A stretch of DNA of 64,000 nucleotides. Origin: Mycolicibacterium sp. HK-90. GTDB lineage: Bacteria; Actinomycetota; Actinomycetes; Mycobacteriales; Mycobacteriaceae. The stretch is from the NCBI RefSeq assembly GCF_030486405.1, contig NZ_CP129613.1, positions 3,534,001 to 3,598,000 on the forward strand. The letters run 5' to 3'. Positions within the stretch are counted from its first letter, which is position 1. The number at the start of each line of letters is the position of its first letter. Shown here piece after piece: positions 39,193 to 50,351 of the stretch. The notes below the pieces were generated by a model. The model was not told the DNA's origin, did no database searches, and worked only from the letters and a program-made list of their open reading frames with translations. A program made the position numbers and the translations under genes.

Positions 39193-39305
39193 CAACGACC
39201 CCAAATACCGACTGCCGCCCCCGGGGACCGGCTAGGCTTCTGCCCCAGAGTCAACAACCTGGCCGGCCCGATTCGACCGGCGGCCGGCAACGCTGAGGGT
39301 GGAAC

Positions 39306-39737
39306 ATGATTCGCGAATTCTTCGCCACGACGGCGGTCGCCGCGGCGGCACTGGCGCTCTCGGCGGCGCCGAGTGCCCTGGCCGACGACAACACCAACAT
39401 GTATCCGGACAACCCGGGCCGCTATCCGACCGATGTACCGGGGATGAGCTACGAGGCCTCCAACGGCGCGCCGTGCTACAGCTGGGAACGCAACGTGTTC
39501 GGCCGTGGCCCGGGTGGAACGGCGATGGCTTGCCGGTGGATTCCGAACCAGTGGCCCCCGGTGTACACGGGTTTCTGGACCTACGCGTACCCGCTGCACG
39601 GTGTGCAGGAGATCGGCTCGCCGTGCCCGGGTCCGCAGTCCGCGGCACAGTCGCCCGACGGCCGGCCGATGCTGTGCCTCGGCGCGCAAGGCTGGCAGCC
39701 CGGTGTGTTCACCGGTGACGGGTTCTTCCCGGTCTGA
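39306..39737 (+). CDS. small exported protein of unknown function
   Basis: The 143-residue protein has a signal peptide (MIREFFATTAVAAAALALSA, cleavage near PSALA-DD). Its mature domain is rich in Trp, Tyr, Pro and Gly with four cysteines (APCYSW, MACRW, SPCPGP, MLCLG), so two disulphides are possible. GAGGGTGG precedes the ATG. It resembles the mycobacterial secreted proteins with repeated W-Q-P motifs; no function is known to me. Confidence 0.83.
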   Translation: MIREFFATTAVAAAALALSAAPSALADDNTNMYPDNPGRYPTDVPGMSYEASNGAPCYSWERNVFGRGPGGTAMACRWIPNQWPPVYTGFWTYAYPLHGVQEIGSPCPGPQSAAQSPDGRPMLCLGAQGWQPGVFTGDGFFPV

Positions 39738-39781
39738 TCCGGGCCGGCGGCGGTTCTGAGGCGCGGGTCACATACCCGAGG

Positions 39782-39808
39782 CCATACAGCACAGTGGTGC
39801 GTGTATGG
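39782..39808. promoter_or_regulatory. imperfect inverted repeat upstream of fadD
   Basis: CCATACA-GCAC-AGTG-GTGC-G-TGTATGG forms two stacked arms (7 and 4 bases) with one extra G. It lies 36 bases before the fadD start and 45 bases after the upstream gene. It could be an operator for fadD or a terminator of the exported protein gene. Confidence 0.5.
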
Positions 39809-39843
39809 TCGTGGGGCCCTGATCCGTGCACACCAGGAGTGCC

Positions 39844-41517
39844 ATGAGCGCTGACGTGAAGTTCGACCTGTCCACAGTGTTCTCGACGGTGGCCAAAGCC
39901 GTCGGCGACCAGACCTTCCTGGTGTGGCGGGACCGCCGGTTCACGTATCGCGAGTTCGATGCCCGTGTCGACGGCTTCGCGCACTACCTGGTCTCGGCCG
40001 GCCTCGGCGTCCACACCGAACGCGACGCGCTGGGCGGGCACGAATCCGGTCAGGACCACCTCGGCATCTACCTGCGTAACGGCAACGAGTACCTCGAGTC
40101 GATGATCGGCAGCTACCGCGCGCGGGTGGCGCCGTTCAATGTCAGCTACCGCTATGTGGAGGAGGAGCTCCTCTACCTGCTGAAGGATTCCAATGCGCGG
40201 GCAGTGATCTACAACGCCGAGTTGGCGCCCCGGGTGGCCGCGATCCGCGACCAGCTGCCGAACCTGCAGGTGCTCATCCAGGTCGCCGACGAGTCGGGCA
40301 ACGAACTCCTGCCGGGCGCCGTCGACTACGAGACGATCCTGAAAACCCCTGTGCCGCAGGGCGGGATGCCGACCCCGTCGGGCGACGACCTCTACATCCT
40401 CTACACCGGCGGCACGACCGGGATGCCCAAGGGCGTGCTGTGGCGCCAGCACGACATCTTCCTGTCCTCGATGGGTGGCCGGCCGTTCGGCACCGACACC
40501 TTCATCGCCTCGTACGATGAGCTCGCCGAGCGGGCGCGCACGGCGGGCGGCGGCTTGTCATTGCTGATGATCCCGCCGTTCATGCACGGTGCCGCCCAGT
40601 GGGCCGCCTACAACGCCATCACCATGGGCGGAAAGCTCGTCATCCCCGACGATGTGGTGCGGATGCGCCCGGACAACGTGCTGGCCCTCGCCGCACGCGA
40701 ACGGGTGCTGAGCATCCCGGTGGTCGGCGATGCGATCGCCCGGCCGCTGATCGACGAGATCGAGAAGGGCGACTACGACCTGTCCGGTCTGTTCACGATC
40801 AGCAACGGGGGCGCGCCGCTGTCGCCGACCGTGCGCGAGCGGATTCTGACCGCACTGCCGCACCTGATGCTGATCGACGCGGTCGGCGCATCGGAGTCCG
40901 GCGCCCAGATGAGCACCGCGTCGACCGCGGGCACCGAGTCCCAGGCCGCCACCTTCAACCCCCAGTCCGACACCGCCGTGGTCGCCGAGGATCTGTCGCG
41001 GGTACTCGGCCCCGGCGAGGGCGGTGGCTGGTTGGCCCGCCGCGATCTGATCCCGCTGGGCTATCTGGGCGACGAAGCCAAGACCGCACGCACCTTCCCC
41101 ACCATCGACGGCGTGCGCTGGTCGGTTCCGGGCGATCGGGCAAACGTGTTGGAAGACGGACGGATTCAGCTTCTGGGCCGTGACTCGGTGACCATCAACT
41201 CCGGCGGCGAGAAGATCTTCGTCGAGGAGGTCGAGCGGGCGATCGCCGCGCACCCCGCCGTGTACGACGTCGTCGTGGTGGGCCGGCCGTCGGAGCGGTG
41301 GGGCAGCGAGGTGGTGGCAGTGGTGCAGTTCGCCGAGGGCGCTTCGGCCACCGACGAGGAACTCGTGAGGGTGTGTGAGACGGCGATCGCGCGGTACAAG
41401 GTCCCGAAGGCCTTCATCCGGTCGCCGCAGATCGTGCGCTCCCCCGCAGGCAAGGCGGATTACCGGTGGGCCAAGTCCGTGGCCACCGAGCACGCCGAGG
41501 CAGTCGGCGCCTCCTAG
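39844..41517 (+). CDS. acyl-CoA synthetase, FadD family
   Basis: The 557-residue enzyme starts at the ATG at 39844 behind CAGGAG. The AMP motif is LYTGGTTGMPKGVLWR, followed by IPPFMHGAAQWAAY and DAVGASESGAQ. The hinge is GRDSVTINSGGEKIF and the C-terminal Lys lies in SPAGKADYRWAKS. The overall pattern is closest to the FadD19/FadD17 group that activates sterol side chains or branched acids. The exact substrate is uncertain. A short insertion (HTERDALGGHESGQDHLG) follows the N-terminal ATP region. A bidirectional terminator follows the gene. Confidence 0.9.
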   Translation: MSADVKFDLSTVFSTVAKAVGDQTFLVWRDRRFTYREFDARVDGFAHYLVSAGLGVHTERDALGGHESGQDHLGIYLRNGNEYLESMIGSYRARVAPFNVSYRYVEEELLYLLKDSNARAVIYNAELAPRVAAIRDQLPNLQVLIQVADESGNELLPGAVDYETILKTPVPQGGMPTPSGDDLYILYTGGTTGMPKGVLWRQHDIFLSSMGGRPFGTDTFIASYDELAERARTAGGGLSLLMIPPFMHGAAQWAAYNAITMGGKLVIPDDVVRMRPDNVLALAARERVLSIPVVGDAIARPLIDEIEKGDYDLSGLFTISNGGAPLSPTVRERILTALPHLMLIDAVGASESGAQMSTASTAGTESQAATFNPQSDTAVVAEDLSRVLGPGEGGGWLARRDLIPLGYLGDEAKTARTFPTIDGVRWSVPGDRANVLEDGRIQLLGRDSVTINSGGEKIFVEEVERAIAAHPAVYDVVVVGRPSERWGSEVVAVVQFAEGASATDEELVRVCETAIARYKVPKAFIRSPQIVRSPAGKADYRWAKSVATEHAEAVGAS

Positions 41518-41540
41518 CCTGAGAGCTCGATCCCTCAGAT

Positions 41541-41585
41541 CAACGCTGTGGTTGCGGAGCATCGACTTCTGCGACCACAGCGTTG
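41541..41585. terminator. bidirectional terminator between fadD and the SRPBCC gene
   Basis: CAACGCTGTGGTTGC at 41541-41555 pairs with GCGACCACAGCGTTG at 41571-41585 with a single mismatch, enclosing 15 bases. It begins 24 bases after fadD and ends 14 bases before the stop of the converging gene. Confidence 0.82.
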
Positions 41586-41598
41586 TTCTCGCGTACGG

Positions 41599-42057
41599 CT
41601 AAGCGGCGAACAGTTTCCCGATCGCGGCGAGCATCGCCGTGTGGGCCGCGACGGCCTGCCCCACGGTCACCGCCAGCAACGGCCTGGGCGCGGCGATGGT
41701 CAGGTCCTCGGTGATCCGGGTACCGGCGTCGGTCGGCGCGAACTCCACTCTGCTGTCCAATCGCACCTGGGGAAACTGCCGCGCCTGCGCCGTCACCGCG
41801 CCGGCCGAAGGGACCGTGAGACGCGCCCGGTAGGTGATCGGAAGTGTGAACGGCCCCAACGGGATTCGATCGCGTACCTGATAGTCCTGCCGATAGCCGT
41901 CGGCCAGGTCCACCCGGGATGTGCTGCGGACCCACTGCACCAGCGGGTGCACCTGCGAGACGTTGTCCAGGTCGACGTAGAACGCCCGCACCTGTTCCGG
42001 CGGCGCCGGCACCTCTTCGCTGACGCTGCGCCGAGCGCACCCGATCCAGATGTTCAC
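41599..42057 (-). CDS. SRPBCC (polyketide cyclase/dehydrase-like) protein
   Basis: The 152-residue protein starts at GTG. It has the START/SRPBCC layout: an N-terminal strand and helix (EEVPAPPEQVRAFYVDLDNV), a run of strands (YRQDYQVRDRIPLGPFTLPI and then TYRARLTV), and a long C-terminal helix (AVAAHTAMLAAIGKLF). These folds bind hydrophobic ligands. It ends the P450-SDR run on this strand, starting 20 bases after the P450 stop, and may bind the substrate or product. Confidence 0.82.
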   Translation of the reverse strand: MNIWIGCARRSVSEEVPAPPEQVRAFYVDLDNVSQVHPLVQWVRSTSRVDLADGYRQDYQVRDRIPLGPFTLPITYRARLTVPSAGAVTAQARQFPQVRLDSRVEFAPTDAGTRITEDLTIAAPRPLLAVTVGQAVAAHTAMLAAIGKLFAA

Positions 42058-42076
42058 GGTGCCCAGTGCACCACAC

Positions 42077-43261
42077 TCAGTTCACCACGATGCGCAATTG
42101 CTCCCAGCCGCGGACCGTCGAGGTCGGGGCGAGTTTCGCGCTGTCGTAGTCGATCTCCCATTCGGGGAACCGGTTGAGCAGTTCGTCGAGCGCGACGCGG
42201 CCTTCCAGACGGGCCAGGTTGGCGCCCAGGCAGTAGTGCAGCCCCTTGCCGAAGGTCAGGTGGCTGACGTTGTCGCGGTGGATGTCGAAGCTGTCGGGGT
42301 CGCGGTAGCGCCGCGGGTCGCGGTTGGCGGCCCCGAACAGCAGCAGCATCGCGCTGCCCGCCGGCACCGTGGTGCCGGCGTATTCGAAATCTCTTGCCAC
42401 CCACCGTGCCACGTGCGGGCCGGTGGGTTCGAAACGCAGCGTCTCGTCGACGGTGCGCATCAGCAGCGAACGATCCTGCTCGACCTGGCGACGCTGGTCG
42501 GGATGTTCGGCCAGCACCTTGGCCAGCCAGCCGATGAGCCGTCCGGTGGTTTCGTTGCCCGCCCCGGCCACCACCTGGGTGTAGTGCAGCACCTCTTTGC
42601 GATCGAGCTTGCGGGTGACCCCGAACTCATCGGTGAACTCGACGTTGAGGAGGGCCGTCATCAGGTCGTCCGAGGGATTGTTGGCCCGCCATTCGACGTA
42701 GTCGGCGTAGATCCGGCCGTCGGCGATGCGGTCGGCCTGCAGCACCTTCATCGAGGCACCGGGCTTGGTGCGCAGGTTGGCGTCGTTGGCGTCACGGACC
42801 CCGATCTGTTCGGATTCCGGTATGCCCAGCAGCATCCCGATCACCCGCATCGGCATCATCGACGCCAGCTCGGCGATGATGTCGAAGCCGCCCGACCCGA
42901 CCAGCGGATCCAGGCAACGCACACAGAACTGGCGGATCTGATCCTCGATCTCGGCCATCCGCCGCGGGGTGAACACCCGCGACATCAGTCCGCGCAGCAG
43001 TGTGTGCATGGGCGGGTCCTCGAACATCATGACGCCCGGGGGCATGTCGAAGTCGGACTTGACGAGTTCGAGGATGTCACTTCGACTGTTGGAGAAGGTT
43101 TCCCAGTCCGACAGCGCCTGTTCCACATCGGCGTGCCGGGACAACGCCCAGAAGCCGTACCGCTCGTTGTGGTAGAGCGGGGCTTCTTCGCGCAACCGGG
43201 TGTAGACCGGGTAGGGATCGGCGACGATGCCGATGTCGTACGGGTCGTAATAGACGGTCAT
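42077..43261 (-). CDS. cytochrome P450
   Basis: The 394-residue P450 starts at the ATG at 43261 ([20 protein letters not shown]). The heme Cys is C344 in [20 protein letters not shown], the I-helix oxygen-binding motif is VAGAGNETT, and the ExxR is ETLR. Length is normal for a soluble bacterial class I enzyme, so a ferredoxin and reductase must come from elsewhere. The start overlaps the end of the SDR gene by four bases (ATGA), so an alcohol made by the P450 might be oxidised by that SDR. No nearby ferredoxin gene is seen. Confidence 0.94.
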   Translation of the reverse strand: MTVYYDPYDIGIVADPYPVYTRLREEAPLYHNERYGFWALSRHADVEQALSDWETFSNSRSDILELVKSDFDMPPGVMMFEDPPMHTLLRGLMSRVFTPRRMAEIEDQIRQFCVRCLDPLVGSGGFDIIAELASMMPMRVIGMLLGIPESEQIGVRDANDANLRTKPGASMKVLQADRIADGRIYADYVEWRANNPSDDLMTALLNVEFTDEFGVTRKLDRKEVLHYTQVVAGAGNETTGRLIGWLAKVLAEHPDQRRQVEQDRSLLMRTVDETLRFEPTGPHVARWVARDFEYAGTTVPAGSAMLLLFGAANRDPRRYRDPDSFDIHRDNVSHLTFGKGLHYCLGANLARLEGRVALDELLNRFPEWEIDYDSAKLAPTSTVRGWEQLRIVVN

Positions 43262-44099
43262 TTCAGGCAACTGCCGGCATCGACGGGAAGGGTGACCCCG
43301 GTGATGTAGCGGGCCTCGTCCGACGCCAGGAACAGGACCGCGTTGCTGATGTCCTCGGGCGTGACCCACGGATCGGGAGCGTGTGGAAGGTCTGGCAGAT
43401 CGGCGCGAGGTCGTCCGGTCCGGGATTGTCCAGGTCCGGCCGGAACATGCGATAGGTCTTCTCGTTCATCAGCATCGGGCTGTCGACGTGGGTCGGATGC
43501 ACGGAATTGACCCGGATCGAGTGCTGGCCCAGTTCCACGGCGAAGCTGCGCATCAGGCCGACCACACCATGTTTGGCCGCGACATAGTGCCCCGTGAACG
43601 GGTAGGCCTTCGTCCCGGCCACCGAACTGGTCAGGATGATCGAGCCGCCCCGCCCTCCGGCAAGCATATGGGGCACACCGGCTTTCACCGTTTTCCAGAC
43701 ACCGCTGAGGTTGACGTCGATCATCTCCTGCCAGAGGTCCTCGTCCATCCGGTCCAGCTTCACCCCGGTGGTGCCGATGCCCGCGTTGGCGGCGACGATG
43801 TCCAACCGGCCGAGCTGCTCGACGCCGCTGTCGACCGCCGCCTTGAGAGCGTCGAAATCGCGGACGTCGACCTCGGCGGTGACGATGCGCCGCCCGAGGT
43901 TCTTCACCAGGTTCGCGGTTTCGGCCAGATCCTCTGCCGTCGCTCCCGCCGCCGGTGACCGGTCGAAGGTGGCGCAGACGTCGACGGCGATGATGTCGGC
44001 TCCCTCGGCGGCCAGCCGCACCGCGTGGCTGCGGCCCTGCCCGCGCGCCGCCCCGGTGATCAGTGCGACCTTGCCCTCGACCCGTCCAGTCATCGCCAC
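43258..44099 (-). pseudogene. mycofactocin-type SDR oxidoreductase with a single-base frameshift
   Basis: The reading frame starts [20 protein letters not shown] and carries [20 protein letters not shown], typical of mycofactocin-dependent SDRs with bound NAD. It also has the catalytic Ser in LTSSVAG and YVAAKHG. The expected C-terminus ([20 protein letters not shown] and then [17 protein letters not shown]) lies in another frame. Restoring one base in CTCCCGATCCG near 43373-43377, to give CTCCCGGATCCG, joins both parts as [11 protein letters not shown]. The repaired frame ends at 43258 with a four-base overlap with the P450 start, which supports the reconstruction. It is either a recent inactivating deletion or a sequencing error. 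Confidence 0.9.
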
Positions 44100-44111
44100 C
44101 CTCCGCCAACT

Positions 44112-44127
44112 TTGGGCGATCGCCCAA
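44112..44127. promoter_or_regulatory. 16-base perfect palindrome, probable TetR operator
   Basis: TTGGGCGATCGCCCAA is a perfect palindrome in the 82-base gap between the SDR-P450 operon and the divergent TetR gene. It lies 12 bases from the SDR start and 54 bases from the TetR start. It is a good candidate for the binding site of the adjacent TetR protein. Confidence 0.78.
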
Positions 44128-44181
44128 TAATTACACTCAGGCCATGTCTAGCAGCCGTCGCCACGCAGGGTCAAGGGTGCG

Positions 44182-44771
44182 ATGAGTGCGCAGAAGGCCC
44201 CGGCCGGACGCGATTCCGCGACCCGGCGGGCCCTGATCCGGGCCACCGCCCAGGTGATGCTCGACGAGGGCTATGCCGCGGCGACGTCGCGCCGGGTCGC
44301 CGCTCGGGCCGGGGTCAAACCCGCTCTCGTGCACTACTACTTCCCCACCATGGACGACCTGTTCGTGGCGGTGCTGCAGGCCGGGGCCGAAGCGAACCTG
44401 ACCACCCAGCGGGAGGCGTTCGCCGAGGACGCCCCGTTGCGCGCGCTGTGGGATCTCAACAACGCGCAAGGCGCGGCCCTCTGGATGGAATTCATGGCGC
44501 TGGCCAATCACCGCAAGGCCATCCGCAGCGAGATCGCCGGCTATGCCGACCGGTTCCGTGATCTCGAGGAGGCCACGATGACCTCGGCGCTGCAGGCCCA
44601 CGGTGTCGACACCGACGAGTTCCCGCCCGTGGTGATGTCGATGATCGTGGCGAGCCTGGCCCGCATTCTCGTCCTCGAGCAGGGCCTGGGCATCAGCCGC
44701 GGCCATGACCAGGCGCAGGATTTCATCCGGCGCTATCTCGACCGCTTCGAACTGCCCCCGAGGGAACGGAC

Positions 44772-44775
<4 letters not shown>
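44182..44775 (+). CDS. TetR-family regulator
   Basis: The 197-residue protein has the helix-turn-helix RALIRATAQVMLDEGYAAAT followed by SRRVAARAGVKPALVHYYFP. Its C-terminal domain is helical. Its stop overlaps the next gene's start (ATGA), so it is coupled to the acyl-CoA ligase. It diverges from the P450-SDR operon across the palindrome at 44112-44127 and probably controls both. Confidence 0.9.
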
Positions 44776-47369
<2,594 letters not shown>

Positions 47370-47445
47370 TCAATGCAATCCGTGGTTCCGGGCGACCGTG
47401 GGGTGCTACCGTTCCGCATCATCCGAACGCACCTGGGGGCCCAAA

Positions 47446-48006
47446 ATGGTTGCCGACAATCGTGACTGGACCAAACCCGCCGCGATGGCCATTCCGCCGG
47501 AGGGCTATTTCGAGCTCGTACCGGGCCGATACGGACCAACCTACCCGAGAACCCCTGCCTGCCATGGCTTCTCGATCATCGCCAAGGTGAAAGAAGGCCG
47601 CGAAGAAGCGGTGCGCGCATACGGCAAGCAAATCGAGGATGCCGTCGCCGCCGACCCGGAAGTCCTTGCGCCTCTACGGCTGCACTACTTGCGTTGGCAG
47701 CTATTCGATGTCGGATCAGGCCTACATTTCCAATACCAGGGCATCTTCGACACCGACTTCGACAAGTACACCGAGGACGCGGTGCAATTGTTCAGCAGCA
47801 CCGGCATCACCACGGTTTTCACCAACCTCGAAGGATTCCCCGAGGATTGGAAGGAGAATCCCGAGGCATTCATCGAGTTCGTCCGGGCGCACCAGGTGCC
47901 GAGCTTCCTGGAATACGGCGAGTACCCGTACGTCACCGCCGATGAGATCAAGAAGGCGCTGCGCCTCAAGGCCGCCTTCTCCGGCATGCTCGACCAGATG
48001 CAGTGA
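47446..48006 (+). CDS. conserved hypothetical, first gene of the Dyp operon
   Basis: The 186-residue protein begins MVADNRDWTKPAAMAIPPEG. The body alternates helices and strands (GFSIIAKVKEGREEAVRAYG and then LHYLRWQLFDVGSGLHFQYQ), which suggests a dimeric alpha/beta barrel (ferredoxin-like) of the kind found in EthD, Dyp and chlorite dismutase proteins. No conserved His heme ligand is obvious. It is 6 bases from the Dyp gene. A partner or regulatory role for the peroxidase is inferred from context. Confidence 0.8.
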   Translation: MVADNRDWTKPAAMAIPPEGYFELVPGRYGPTYPRTPACHGFSIIAKVKEGREEAVRAYGKQIEDAVAADPEVLAPLRLHYLRWQLFDVGSGLHFQYQGIFDTDFDKYTEDAVQLFSSTGITTVFTNLEGFPEDWKENPEAFIEFVRAHQVPSFLEYGEYPYVTADEIKKALRLKAAFSGMLDQMQ

Positions 48007-48012
48007 TCGGCC

Positions 48013-49344
48013 GTGCTCGAGTTCGATGACATCCAGCACATCCTGCTGACCCGTACCCCGGCGATCACCGGCCGCTACGAGTTCCTGAAATTCGACACCC
48101 CGCAGGGCGGCCGGGCCTGGCTGACCGAACTGCTGGGCAAGGTGCAGTCCGCCGCGGACGCGGTGGCCACCATGGACGAATCCGACCGCTGGGTCACATT
48201 GGCCTTCACCTGGACCGGACTGCGGGCGCTCGGCGTCGACGAGGAGTCGTTGGCCAGTTTCCCGGATGCGTTCCGGGAAGGCATGGCCTCGCGTGCATCG
48301 ATCCTCGGTGACACGGGGGACGCCGCCCCTGAACACTGGGTGGGCGGTCTGGCGGGTGAGGATCTGCATGCCATCGCGATCCTGTTCTCCCGCACCGACG
48401 AGCAAAGCCGCCGGTCCATCGAGGAGCACGACAAGCTGCTGGACAGAACCGACGGAGTCCGCAGCCTGTCCTATCTGGACCTGAACGCGACACCACCGTT
48501 CAACTATGCCCACGACCACTTCGGATTCCGCGACCGACTGTCCCAGCCGGTGATCAAGGGATCGGGCGAGGAGCCGACTCCCGGGTCGGGGGACCCGCTG
48601 GAGCCCGGGGAGTTCATCCTCGGCTATCCCGACGAGGACGGACCGGTTGCCAATCTGCCTCGGCCGGAGGTGCTTTCGCGCAACGGCAGTTACCTGGCCT
48701 ACCGCCGGCTCGAGGAGCACGTCGCGTTGTTCCGCGACTATCTGCGCGAGCGGTCGGACTCACCCGAGGCCGAGGAACTGCTGGCCGCCAAGTTCATGGG
48801 CCGATGGCGCAGCGGCGCTCCCCTGGTGCTGGCACCCGATCGCGACGACCCCGAGCTGGGCGCAGACCCTATGCGCAACAACGATTTCAACTACAAGTCG
48901 ATGGATCCCTTCGGCTATGCCTGTCCGCTCGGCTCGCATGCCCGCCGGCTCAATCCGCGCGACACCGCGCACTACATGAATCGTCGCCGGATGATCCGGC
49001 GCGGCGCCACCTATGGCCCCGCCCTGCCCGACGGCGCACCCGACGACGGCGTGGACCGCGGTATCGCCGCATTCATCATCTGCGCCGATCTGGTGCGGCA
49101 GTTCGAGTTCGCCCAGAACGTCTGGATCAACGACAAGACCTTTCACGAACTCGGCAACGAGCACGACCCGATCTGCGGAACCCAGGACGGCACGTTGGAT
49201 TTCACCGTGCCCAAAAGACCGATACGCAAGGTACACAAGGGGATTCCGGCTTTCACCACGCTGCGCGGCGGTGCCTACTTCTTCCTGCCGGGTCTCACCG
49301 CACTGCGCTACCTCGCGGCCGGAGACAGTGAGGCCATCCCATGA
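48013..49344 (+). CDS. Dyp-type heme peroxidase with altered GxxDG motif
   Basis: The 443-residue protein starts at GTG. It has the proximal His in PLGSHARRLNPRD (H309), the RRGATYGP motif and the terminal GGAYFFLPG. The distal motif GxxDG is GFRDR: the Asp (D174) stays but the Gly is replaced by R175. Length fits the larger Dyp classes. No Tat signal or encapsulin-targeting tail is visible, so it should act in the cytoplasm. It overlaps the next gene by four bases (ATGA). Its activity with the altered loop is uncertain. Confidence 0.87.
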   Translation: MLEFDDIQHILLTRTPAITGRYEFLKFDTPQGGRAWLTELLGKVQSAADAVATMDESDRWVTLAFTWTGLRALGVDEESLASFPDAFREGMASRASILGDTGDAAPEHWVGGLAGEDLHAIAILFSRTDEQSRRSIEEHDKLLDRTDGVRSLSYLDLNATPPFNYAHDHFGFRDRLSQPVIKGSGEEPTPGSGDPLEPGEFILGYPDEDGPVANLPRPEVLSRNGSYLAYRRLEEHVALFRDYLRERSDSPEAEELLAAKFMGRWRSGAPLVLAPDRDDPELGADPMRNNDFNYKSMDPFGYACPLGSHARRLNPRDTAHYMNRRRMIRRGATYGPALPDGAPDDGVDRGIAAFIICADLVRQFEFAQNVWINDKTFHELGNEHDPICGTQDGTLDFTVPKRPIRKVHKGIPAFTTLRGGAYFFLPGLTALRYLAAGDSEAIP

Positions 49345-50345
49345 CCGGTGCCCGTACCTACAACCAGACCCACGTTCCACGCCGCCACGACGGACGACGG
49401 CGGATCAGCATCTACTGGACCTGGAGCTATCCGTGGGAGGCCCAGCGTGATCCGGCAGCCATGGAGAACCGGTTCTCCACCATGACCGAGGTCCGCAACG
49501 TGTTGTGGCCGGCGTACGAGACGCCCGAATACGATGCGGCGGCATTCCTGCAGGGCATCGCGGGCACGCTCGAGCTGTTCCACCGCTCGACGCTGGCCTT
49601 CCAGGCACTCGCCGGCGAGGTCACCGGGCATCCGGTGGCCGTGTTCCAGCGCATCGACCAGGCCGGATACCGGCTACCGATCGACGAGCGGATTCTCGAC
49701 GACTGCGACACACTGATGGTGTTCGGCCTCGACCACATCCTGTCCGAGCAGCAGGCCGACCCGGCCGAGATCGAAGCGATCCGGCGGTGGTTGCGGCGCG
49801 AGGGCACCTGCCTGCTGTTGGCCCCGCATCACGATGTCGGCGACACCGACGATTACGCCCGCCGACAGGTCGAGTATCTGCATCACGGCGACCCGCTGGT
49901 CCCCCGTCAACAACGCTTCGGGCAGTACACCCGCTCACTCATGACCGCTCTCGATGTCCCGGTGCACAACGTCTGGGGGCTCCGTCCGGCCGTCGTCGAG
50001 GGCACCACCGAGATCGCCCCGCTGACCGCACTGCGAGACCTGGACTCCCCGGGGCTGCTCGCCGACGTCACCACGTTCAACTTTCACCCGCACCTGCCGC
50101 ACTACCAACTGACCGCACCCGAAAGCCATGCGCTGCGCGTACTGGGACGTCAGCGGGTCGACCCGAACCGGCCCCATCCGTTCACCGCGGCGGGCAACAC
50201 CGAGTTCCACGCGCTGATCTGGATGCCTCCGGCCGCCGGCCGGGCCGGTGACATCGTCCTGGTCGATTCCACCAACTTCACGACCCTGTTCGGCGGAACC
50301 GACAGTCTCAGGCATTTCTGGAACAACCTGGCCACCATGCGCTGA
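49341..50345 (+). CDS. uncharacterised protein coupled to the Dyp peroxidase
   Basis: The 334-residue protein begins MTGARTYNQTHVPRRHDGRR. It has IYWTWSYPWEAQRDPAAMEN and then an alpha/beta segment (DTLMVFGLDHILSEQQADPA, LRREGTCLLLAPHHDVGDTD) that resembles a class I glutamine amidotransferase/ThuA-like Rossmann domain. There is no clear catalytic Cys. Histidines are numerous (HHDVG, FHPHLPHYQL), so metal or heme binding is possible. I do not recognise a family. It is the last gene of the three-gene Dyp operon and ends 6 bases from the converging proline-rich protein gene. Confidence 0.78.
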   Translation: MTGARTYNQTHVPRRHDGRRRISIYWTWSYPWEAQRDPAAMENRFSTMTEVRNVLWPAYETPEYDAAAFLQGIAGTLELFHRSTLAFQALAGEVTGHPVAVFQRIDQAGYRLPIDERILDDCDTLMVFGLDHILSEQQADPAEIEAIRRWLRREGTCLLLAPHHDVGDTDDYARRQVEYLHHGDPLVPRQQRFGQYTRSLMTALDVPVHNVWGLRPAVVEGTTEIAPLTALRDLDSPGLLADVTTFNFHPHLPHYQLTAPESHALRVLGRQRVDPNRPHPFTAAGNTEFHALIWMPPAAGRAGDIVLVDSTNFTTLFGGTDSLRHFWNNLATMR

Positions 50346-50351
50346 AGCGCG

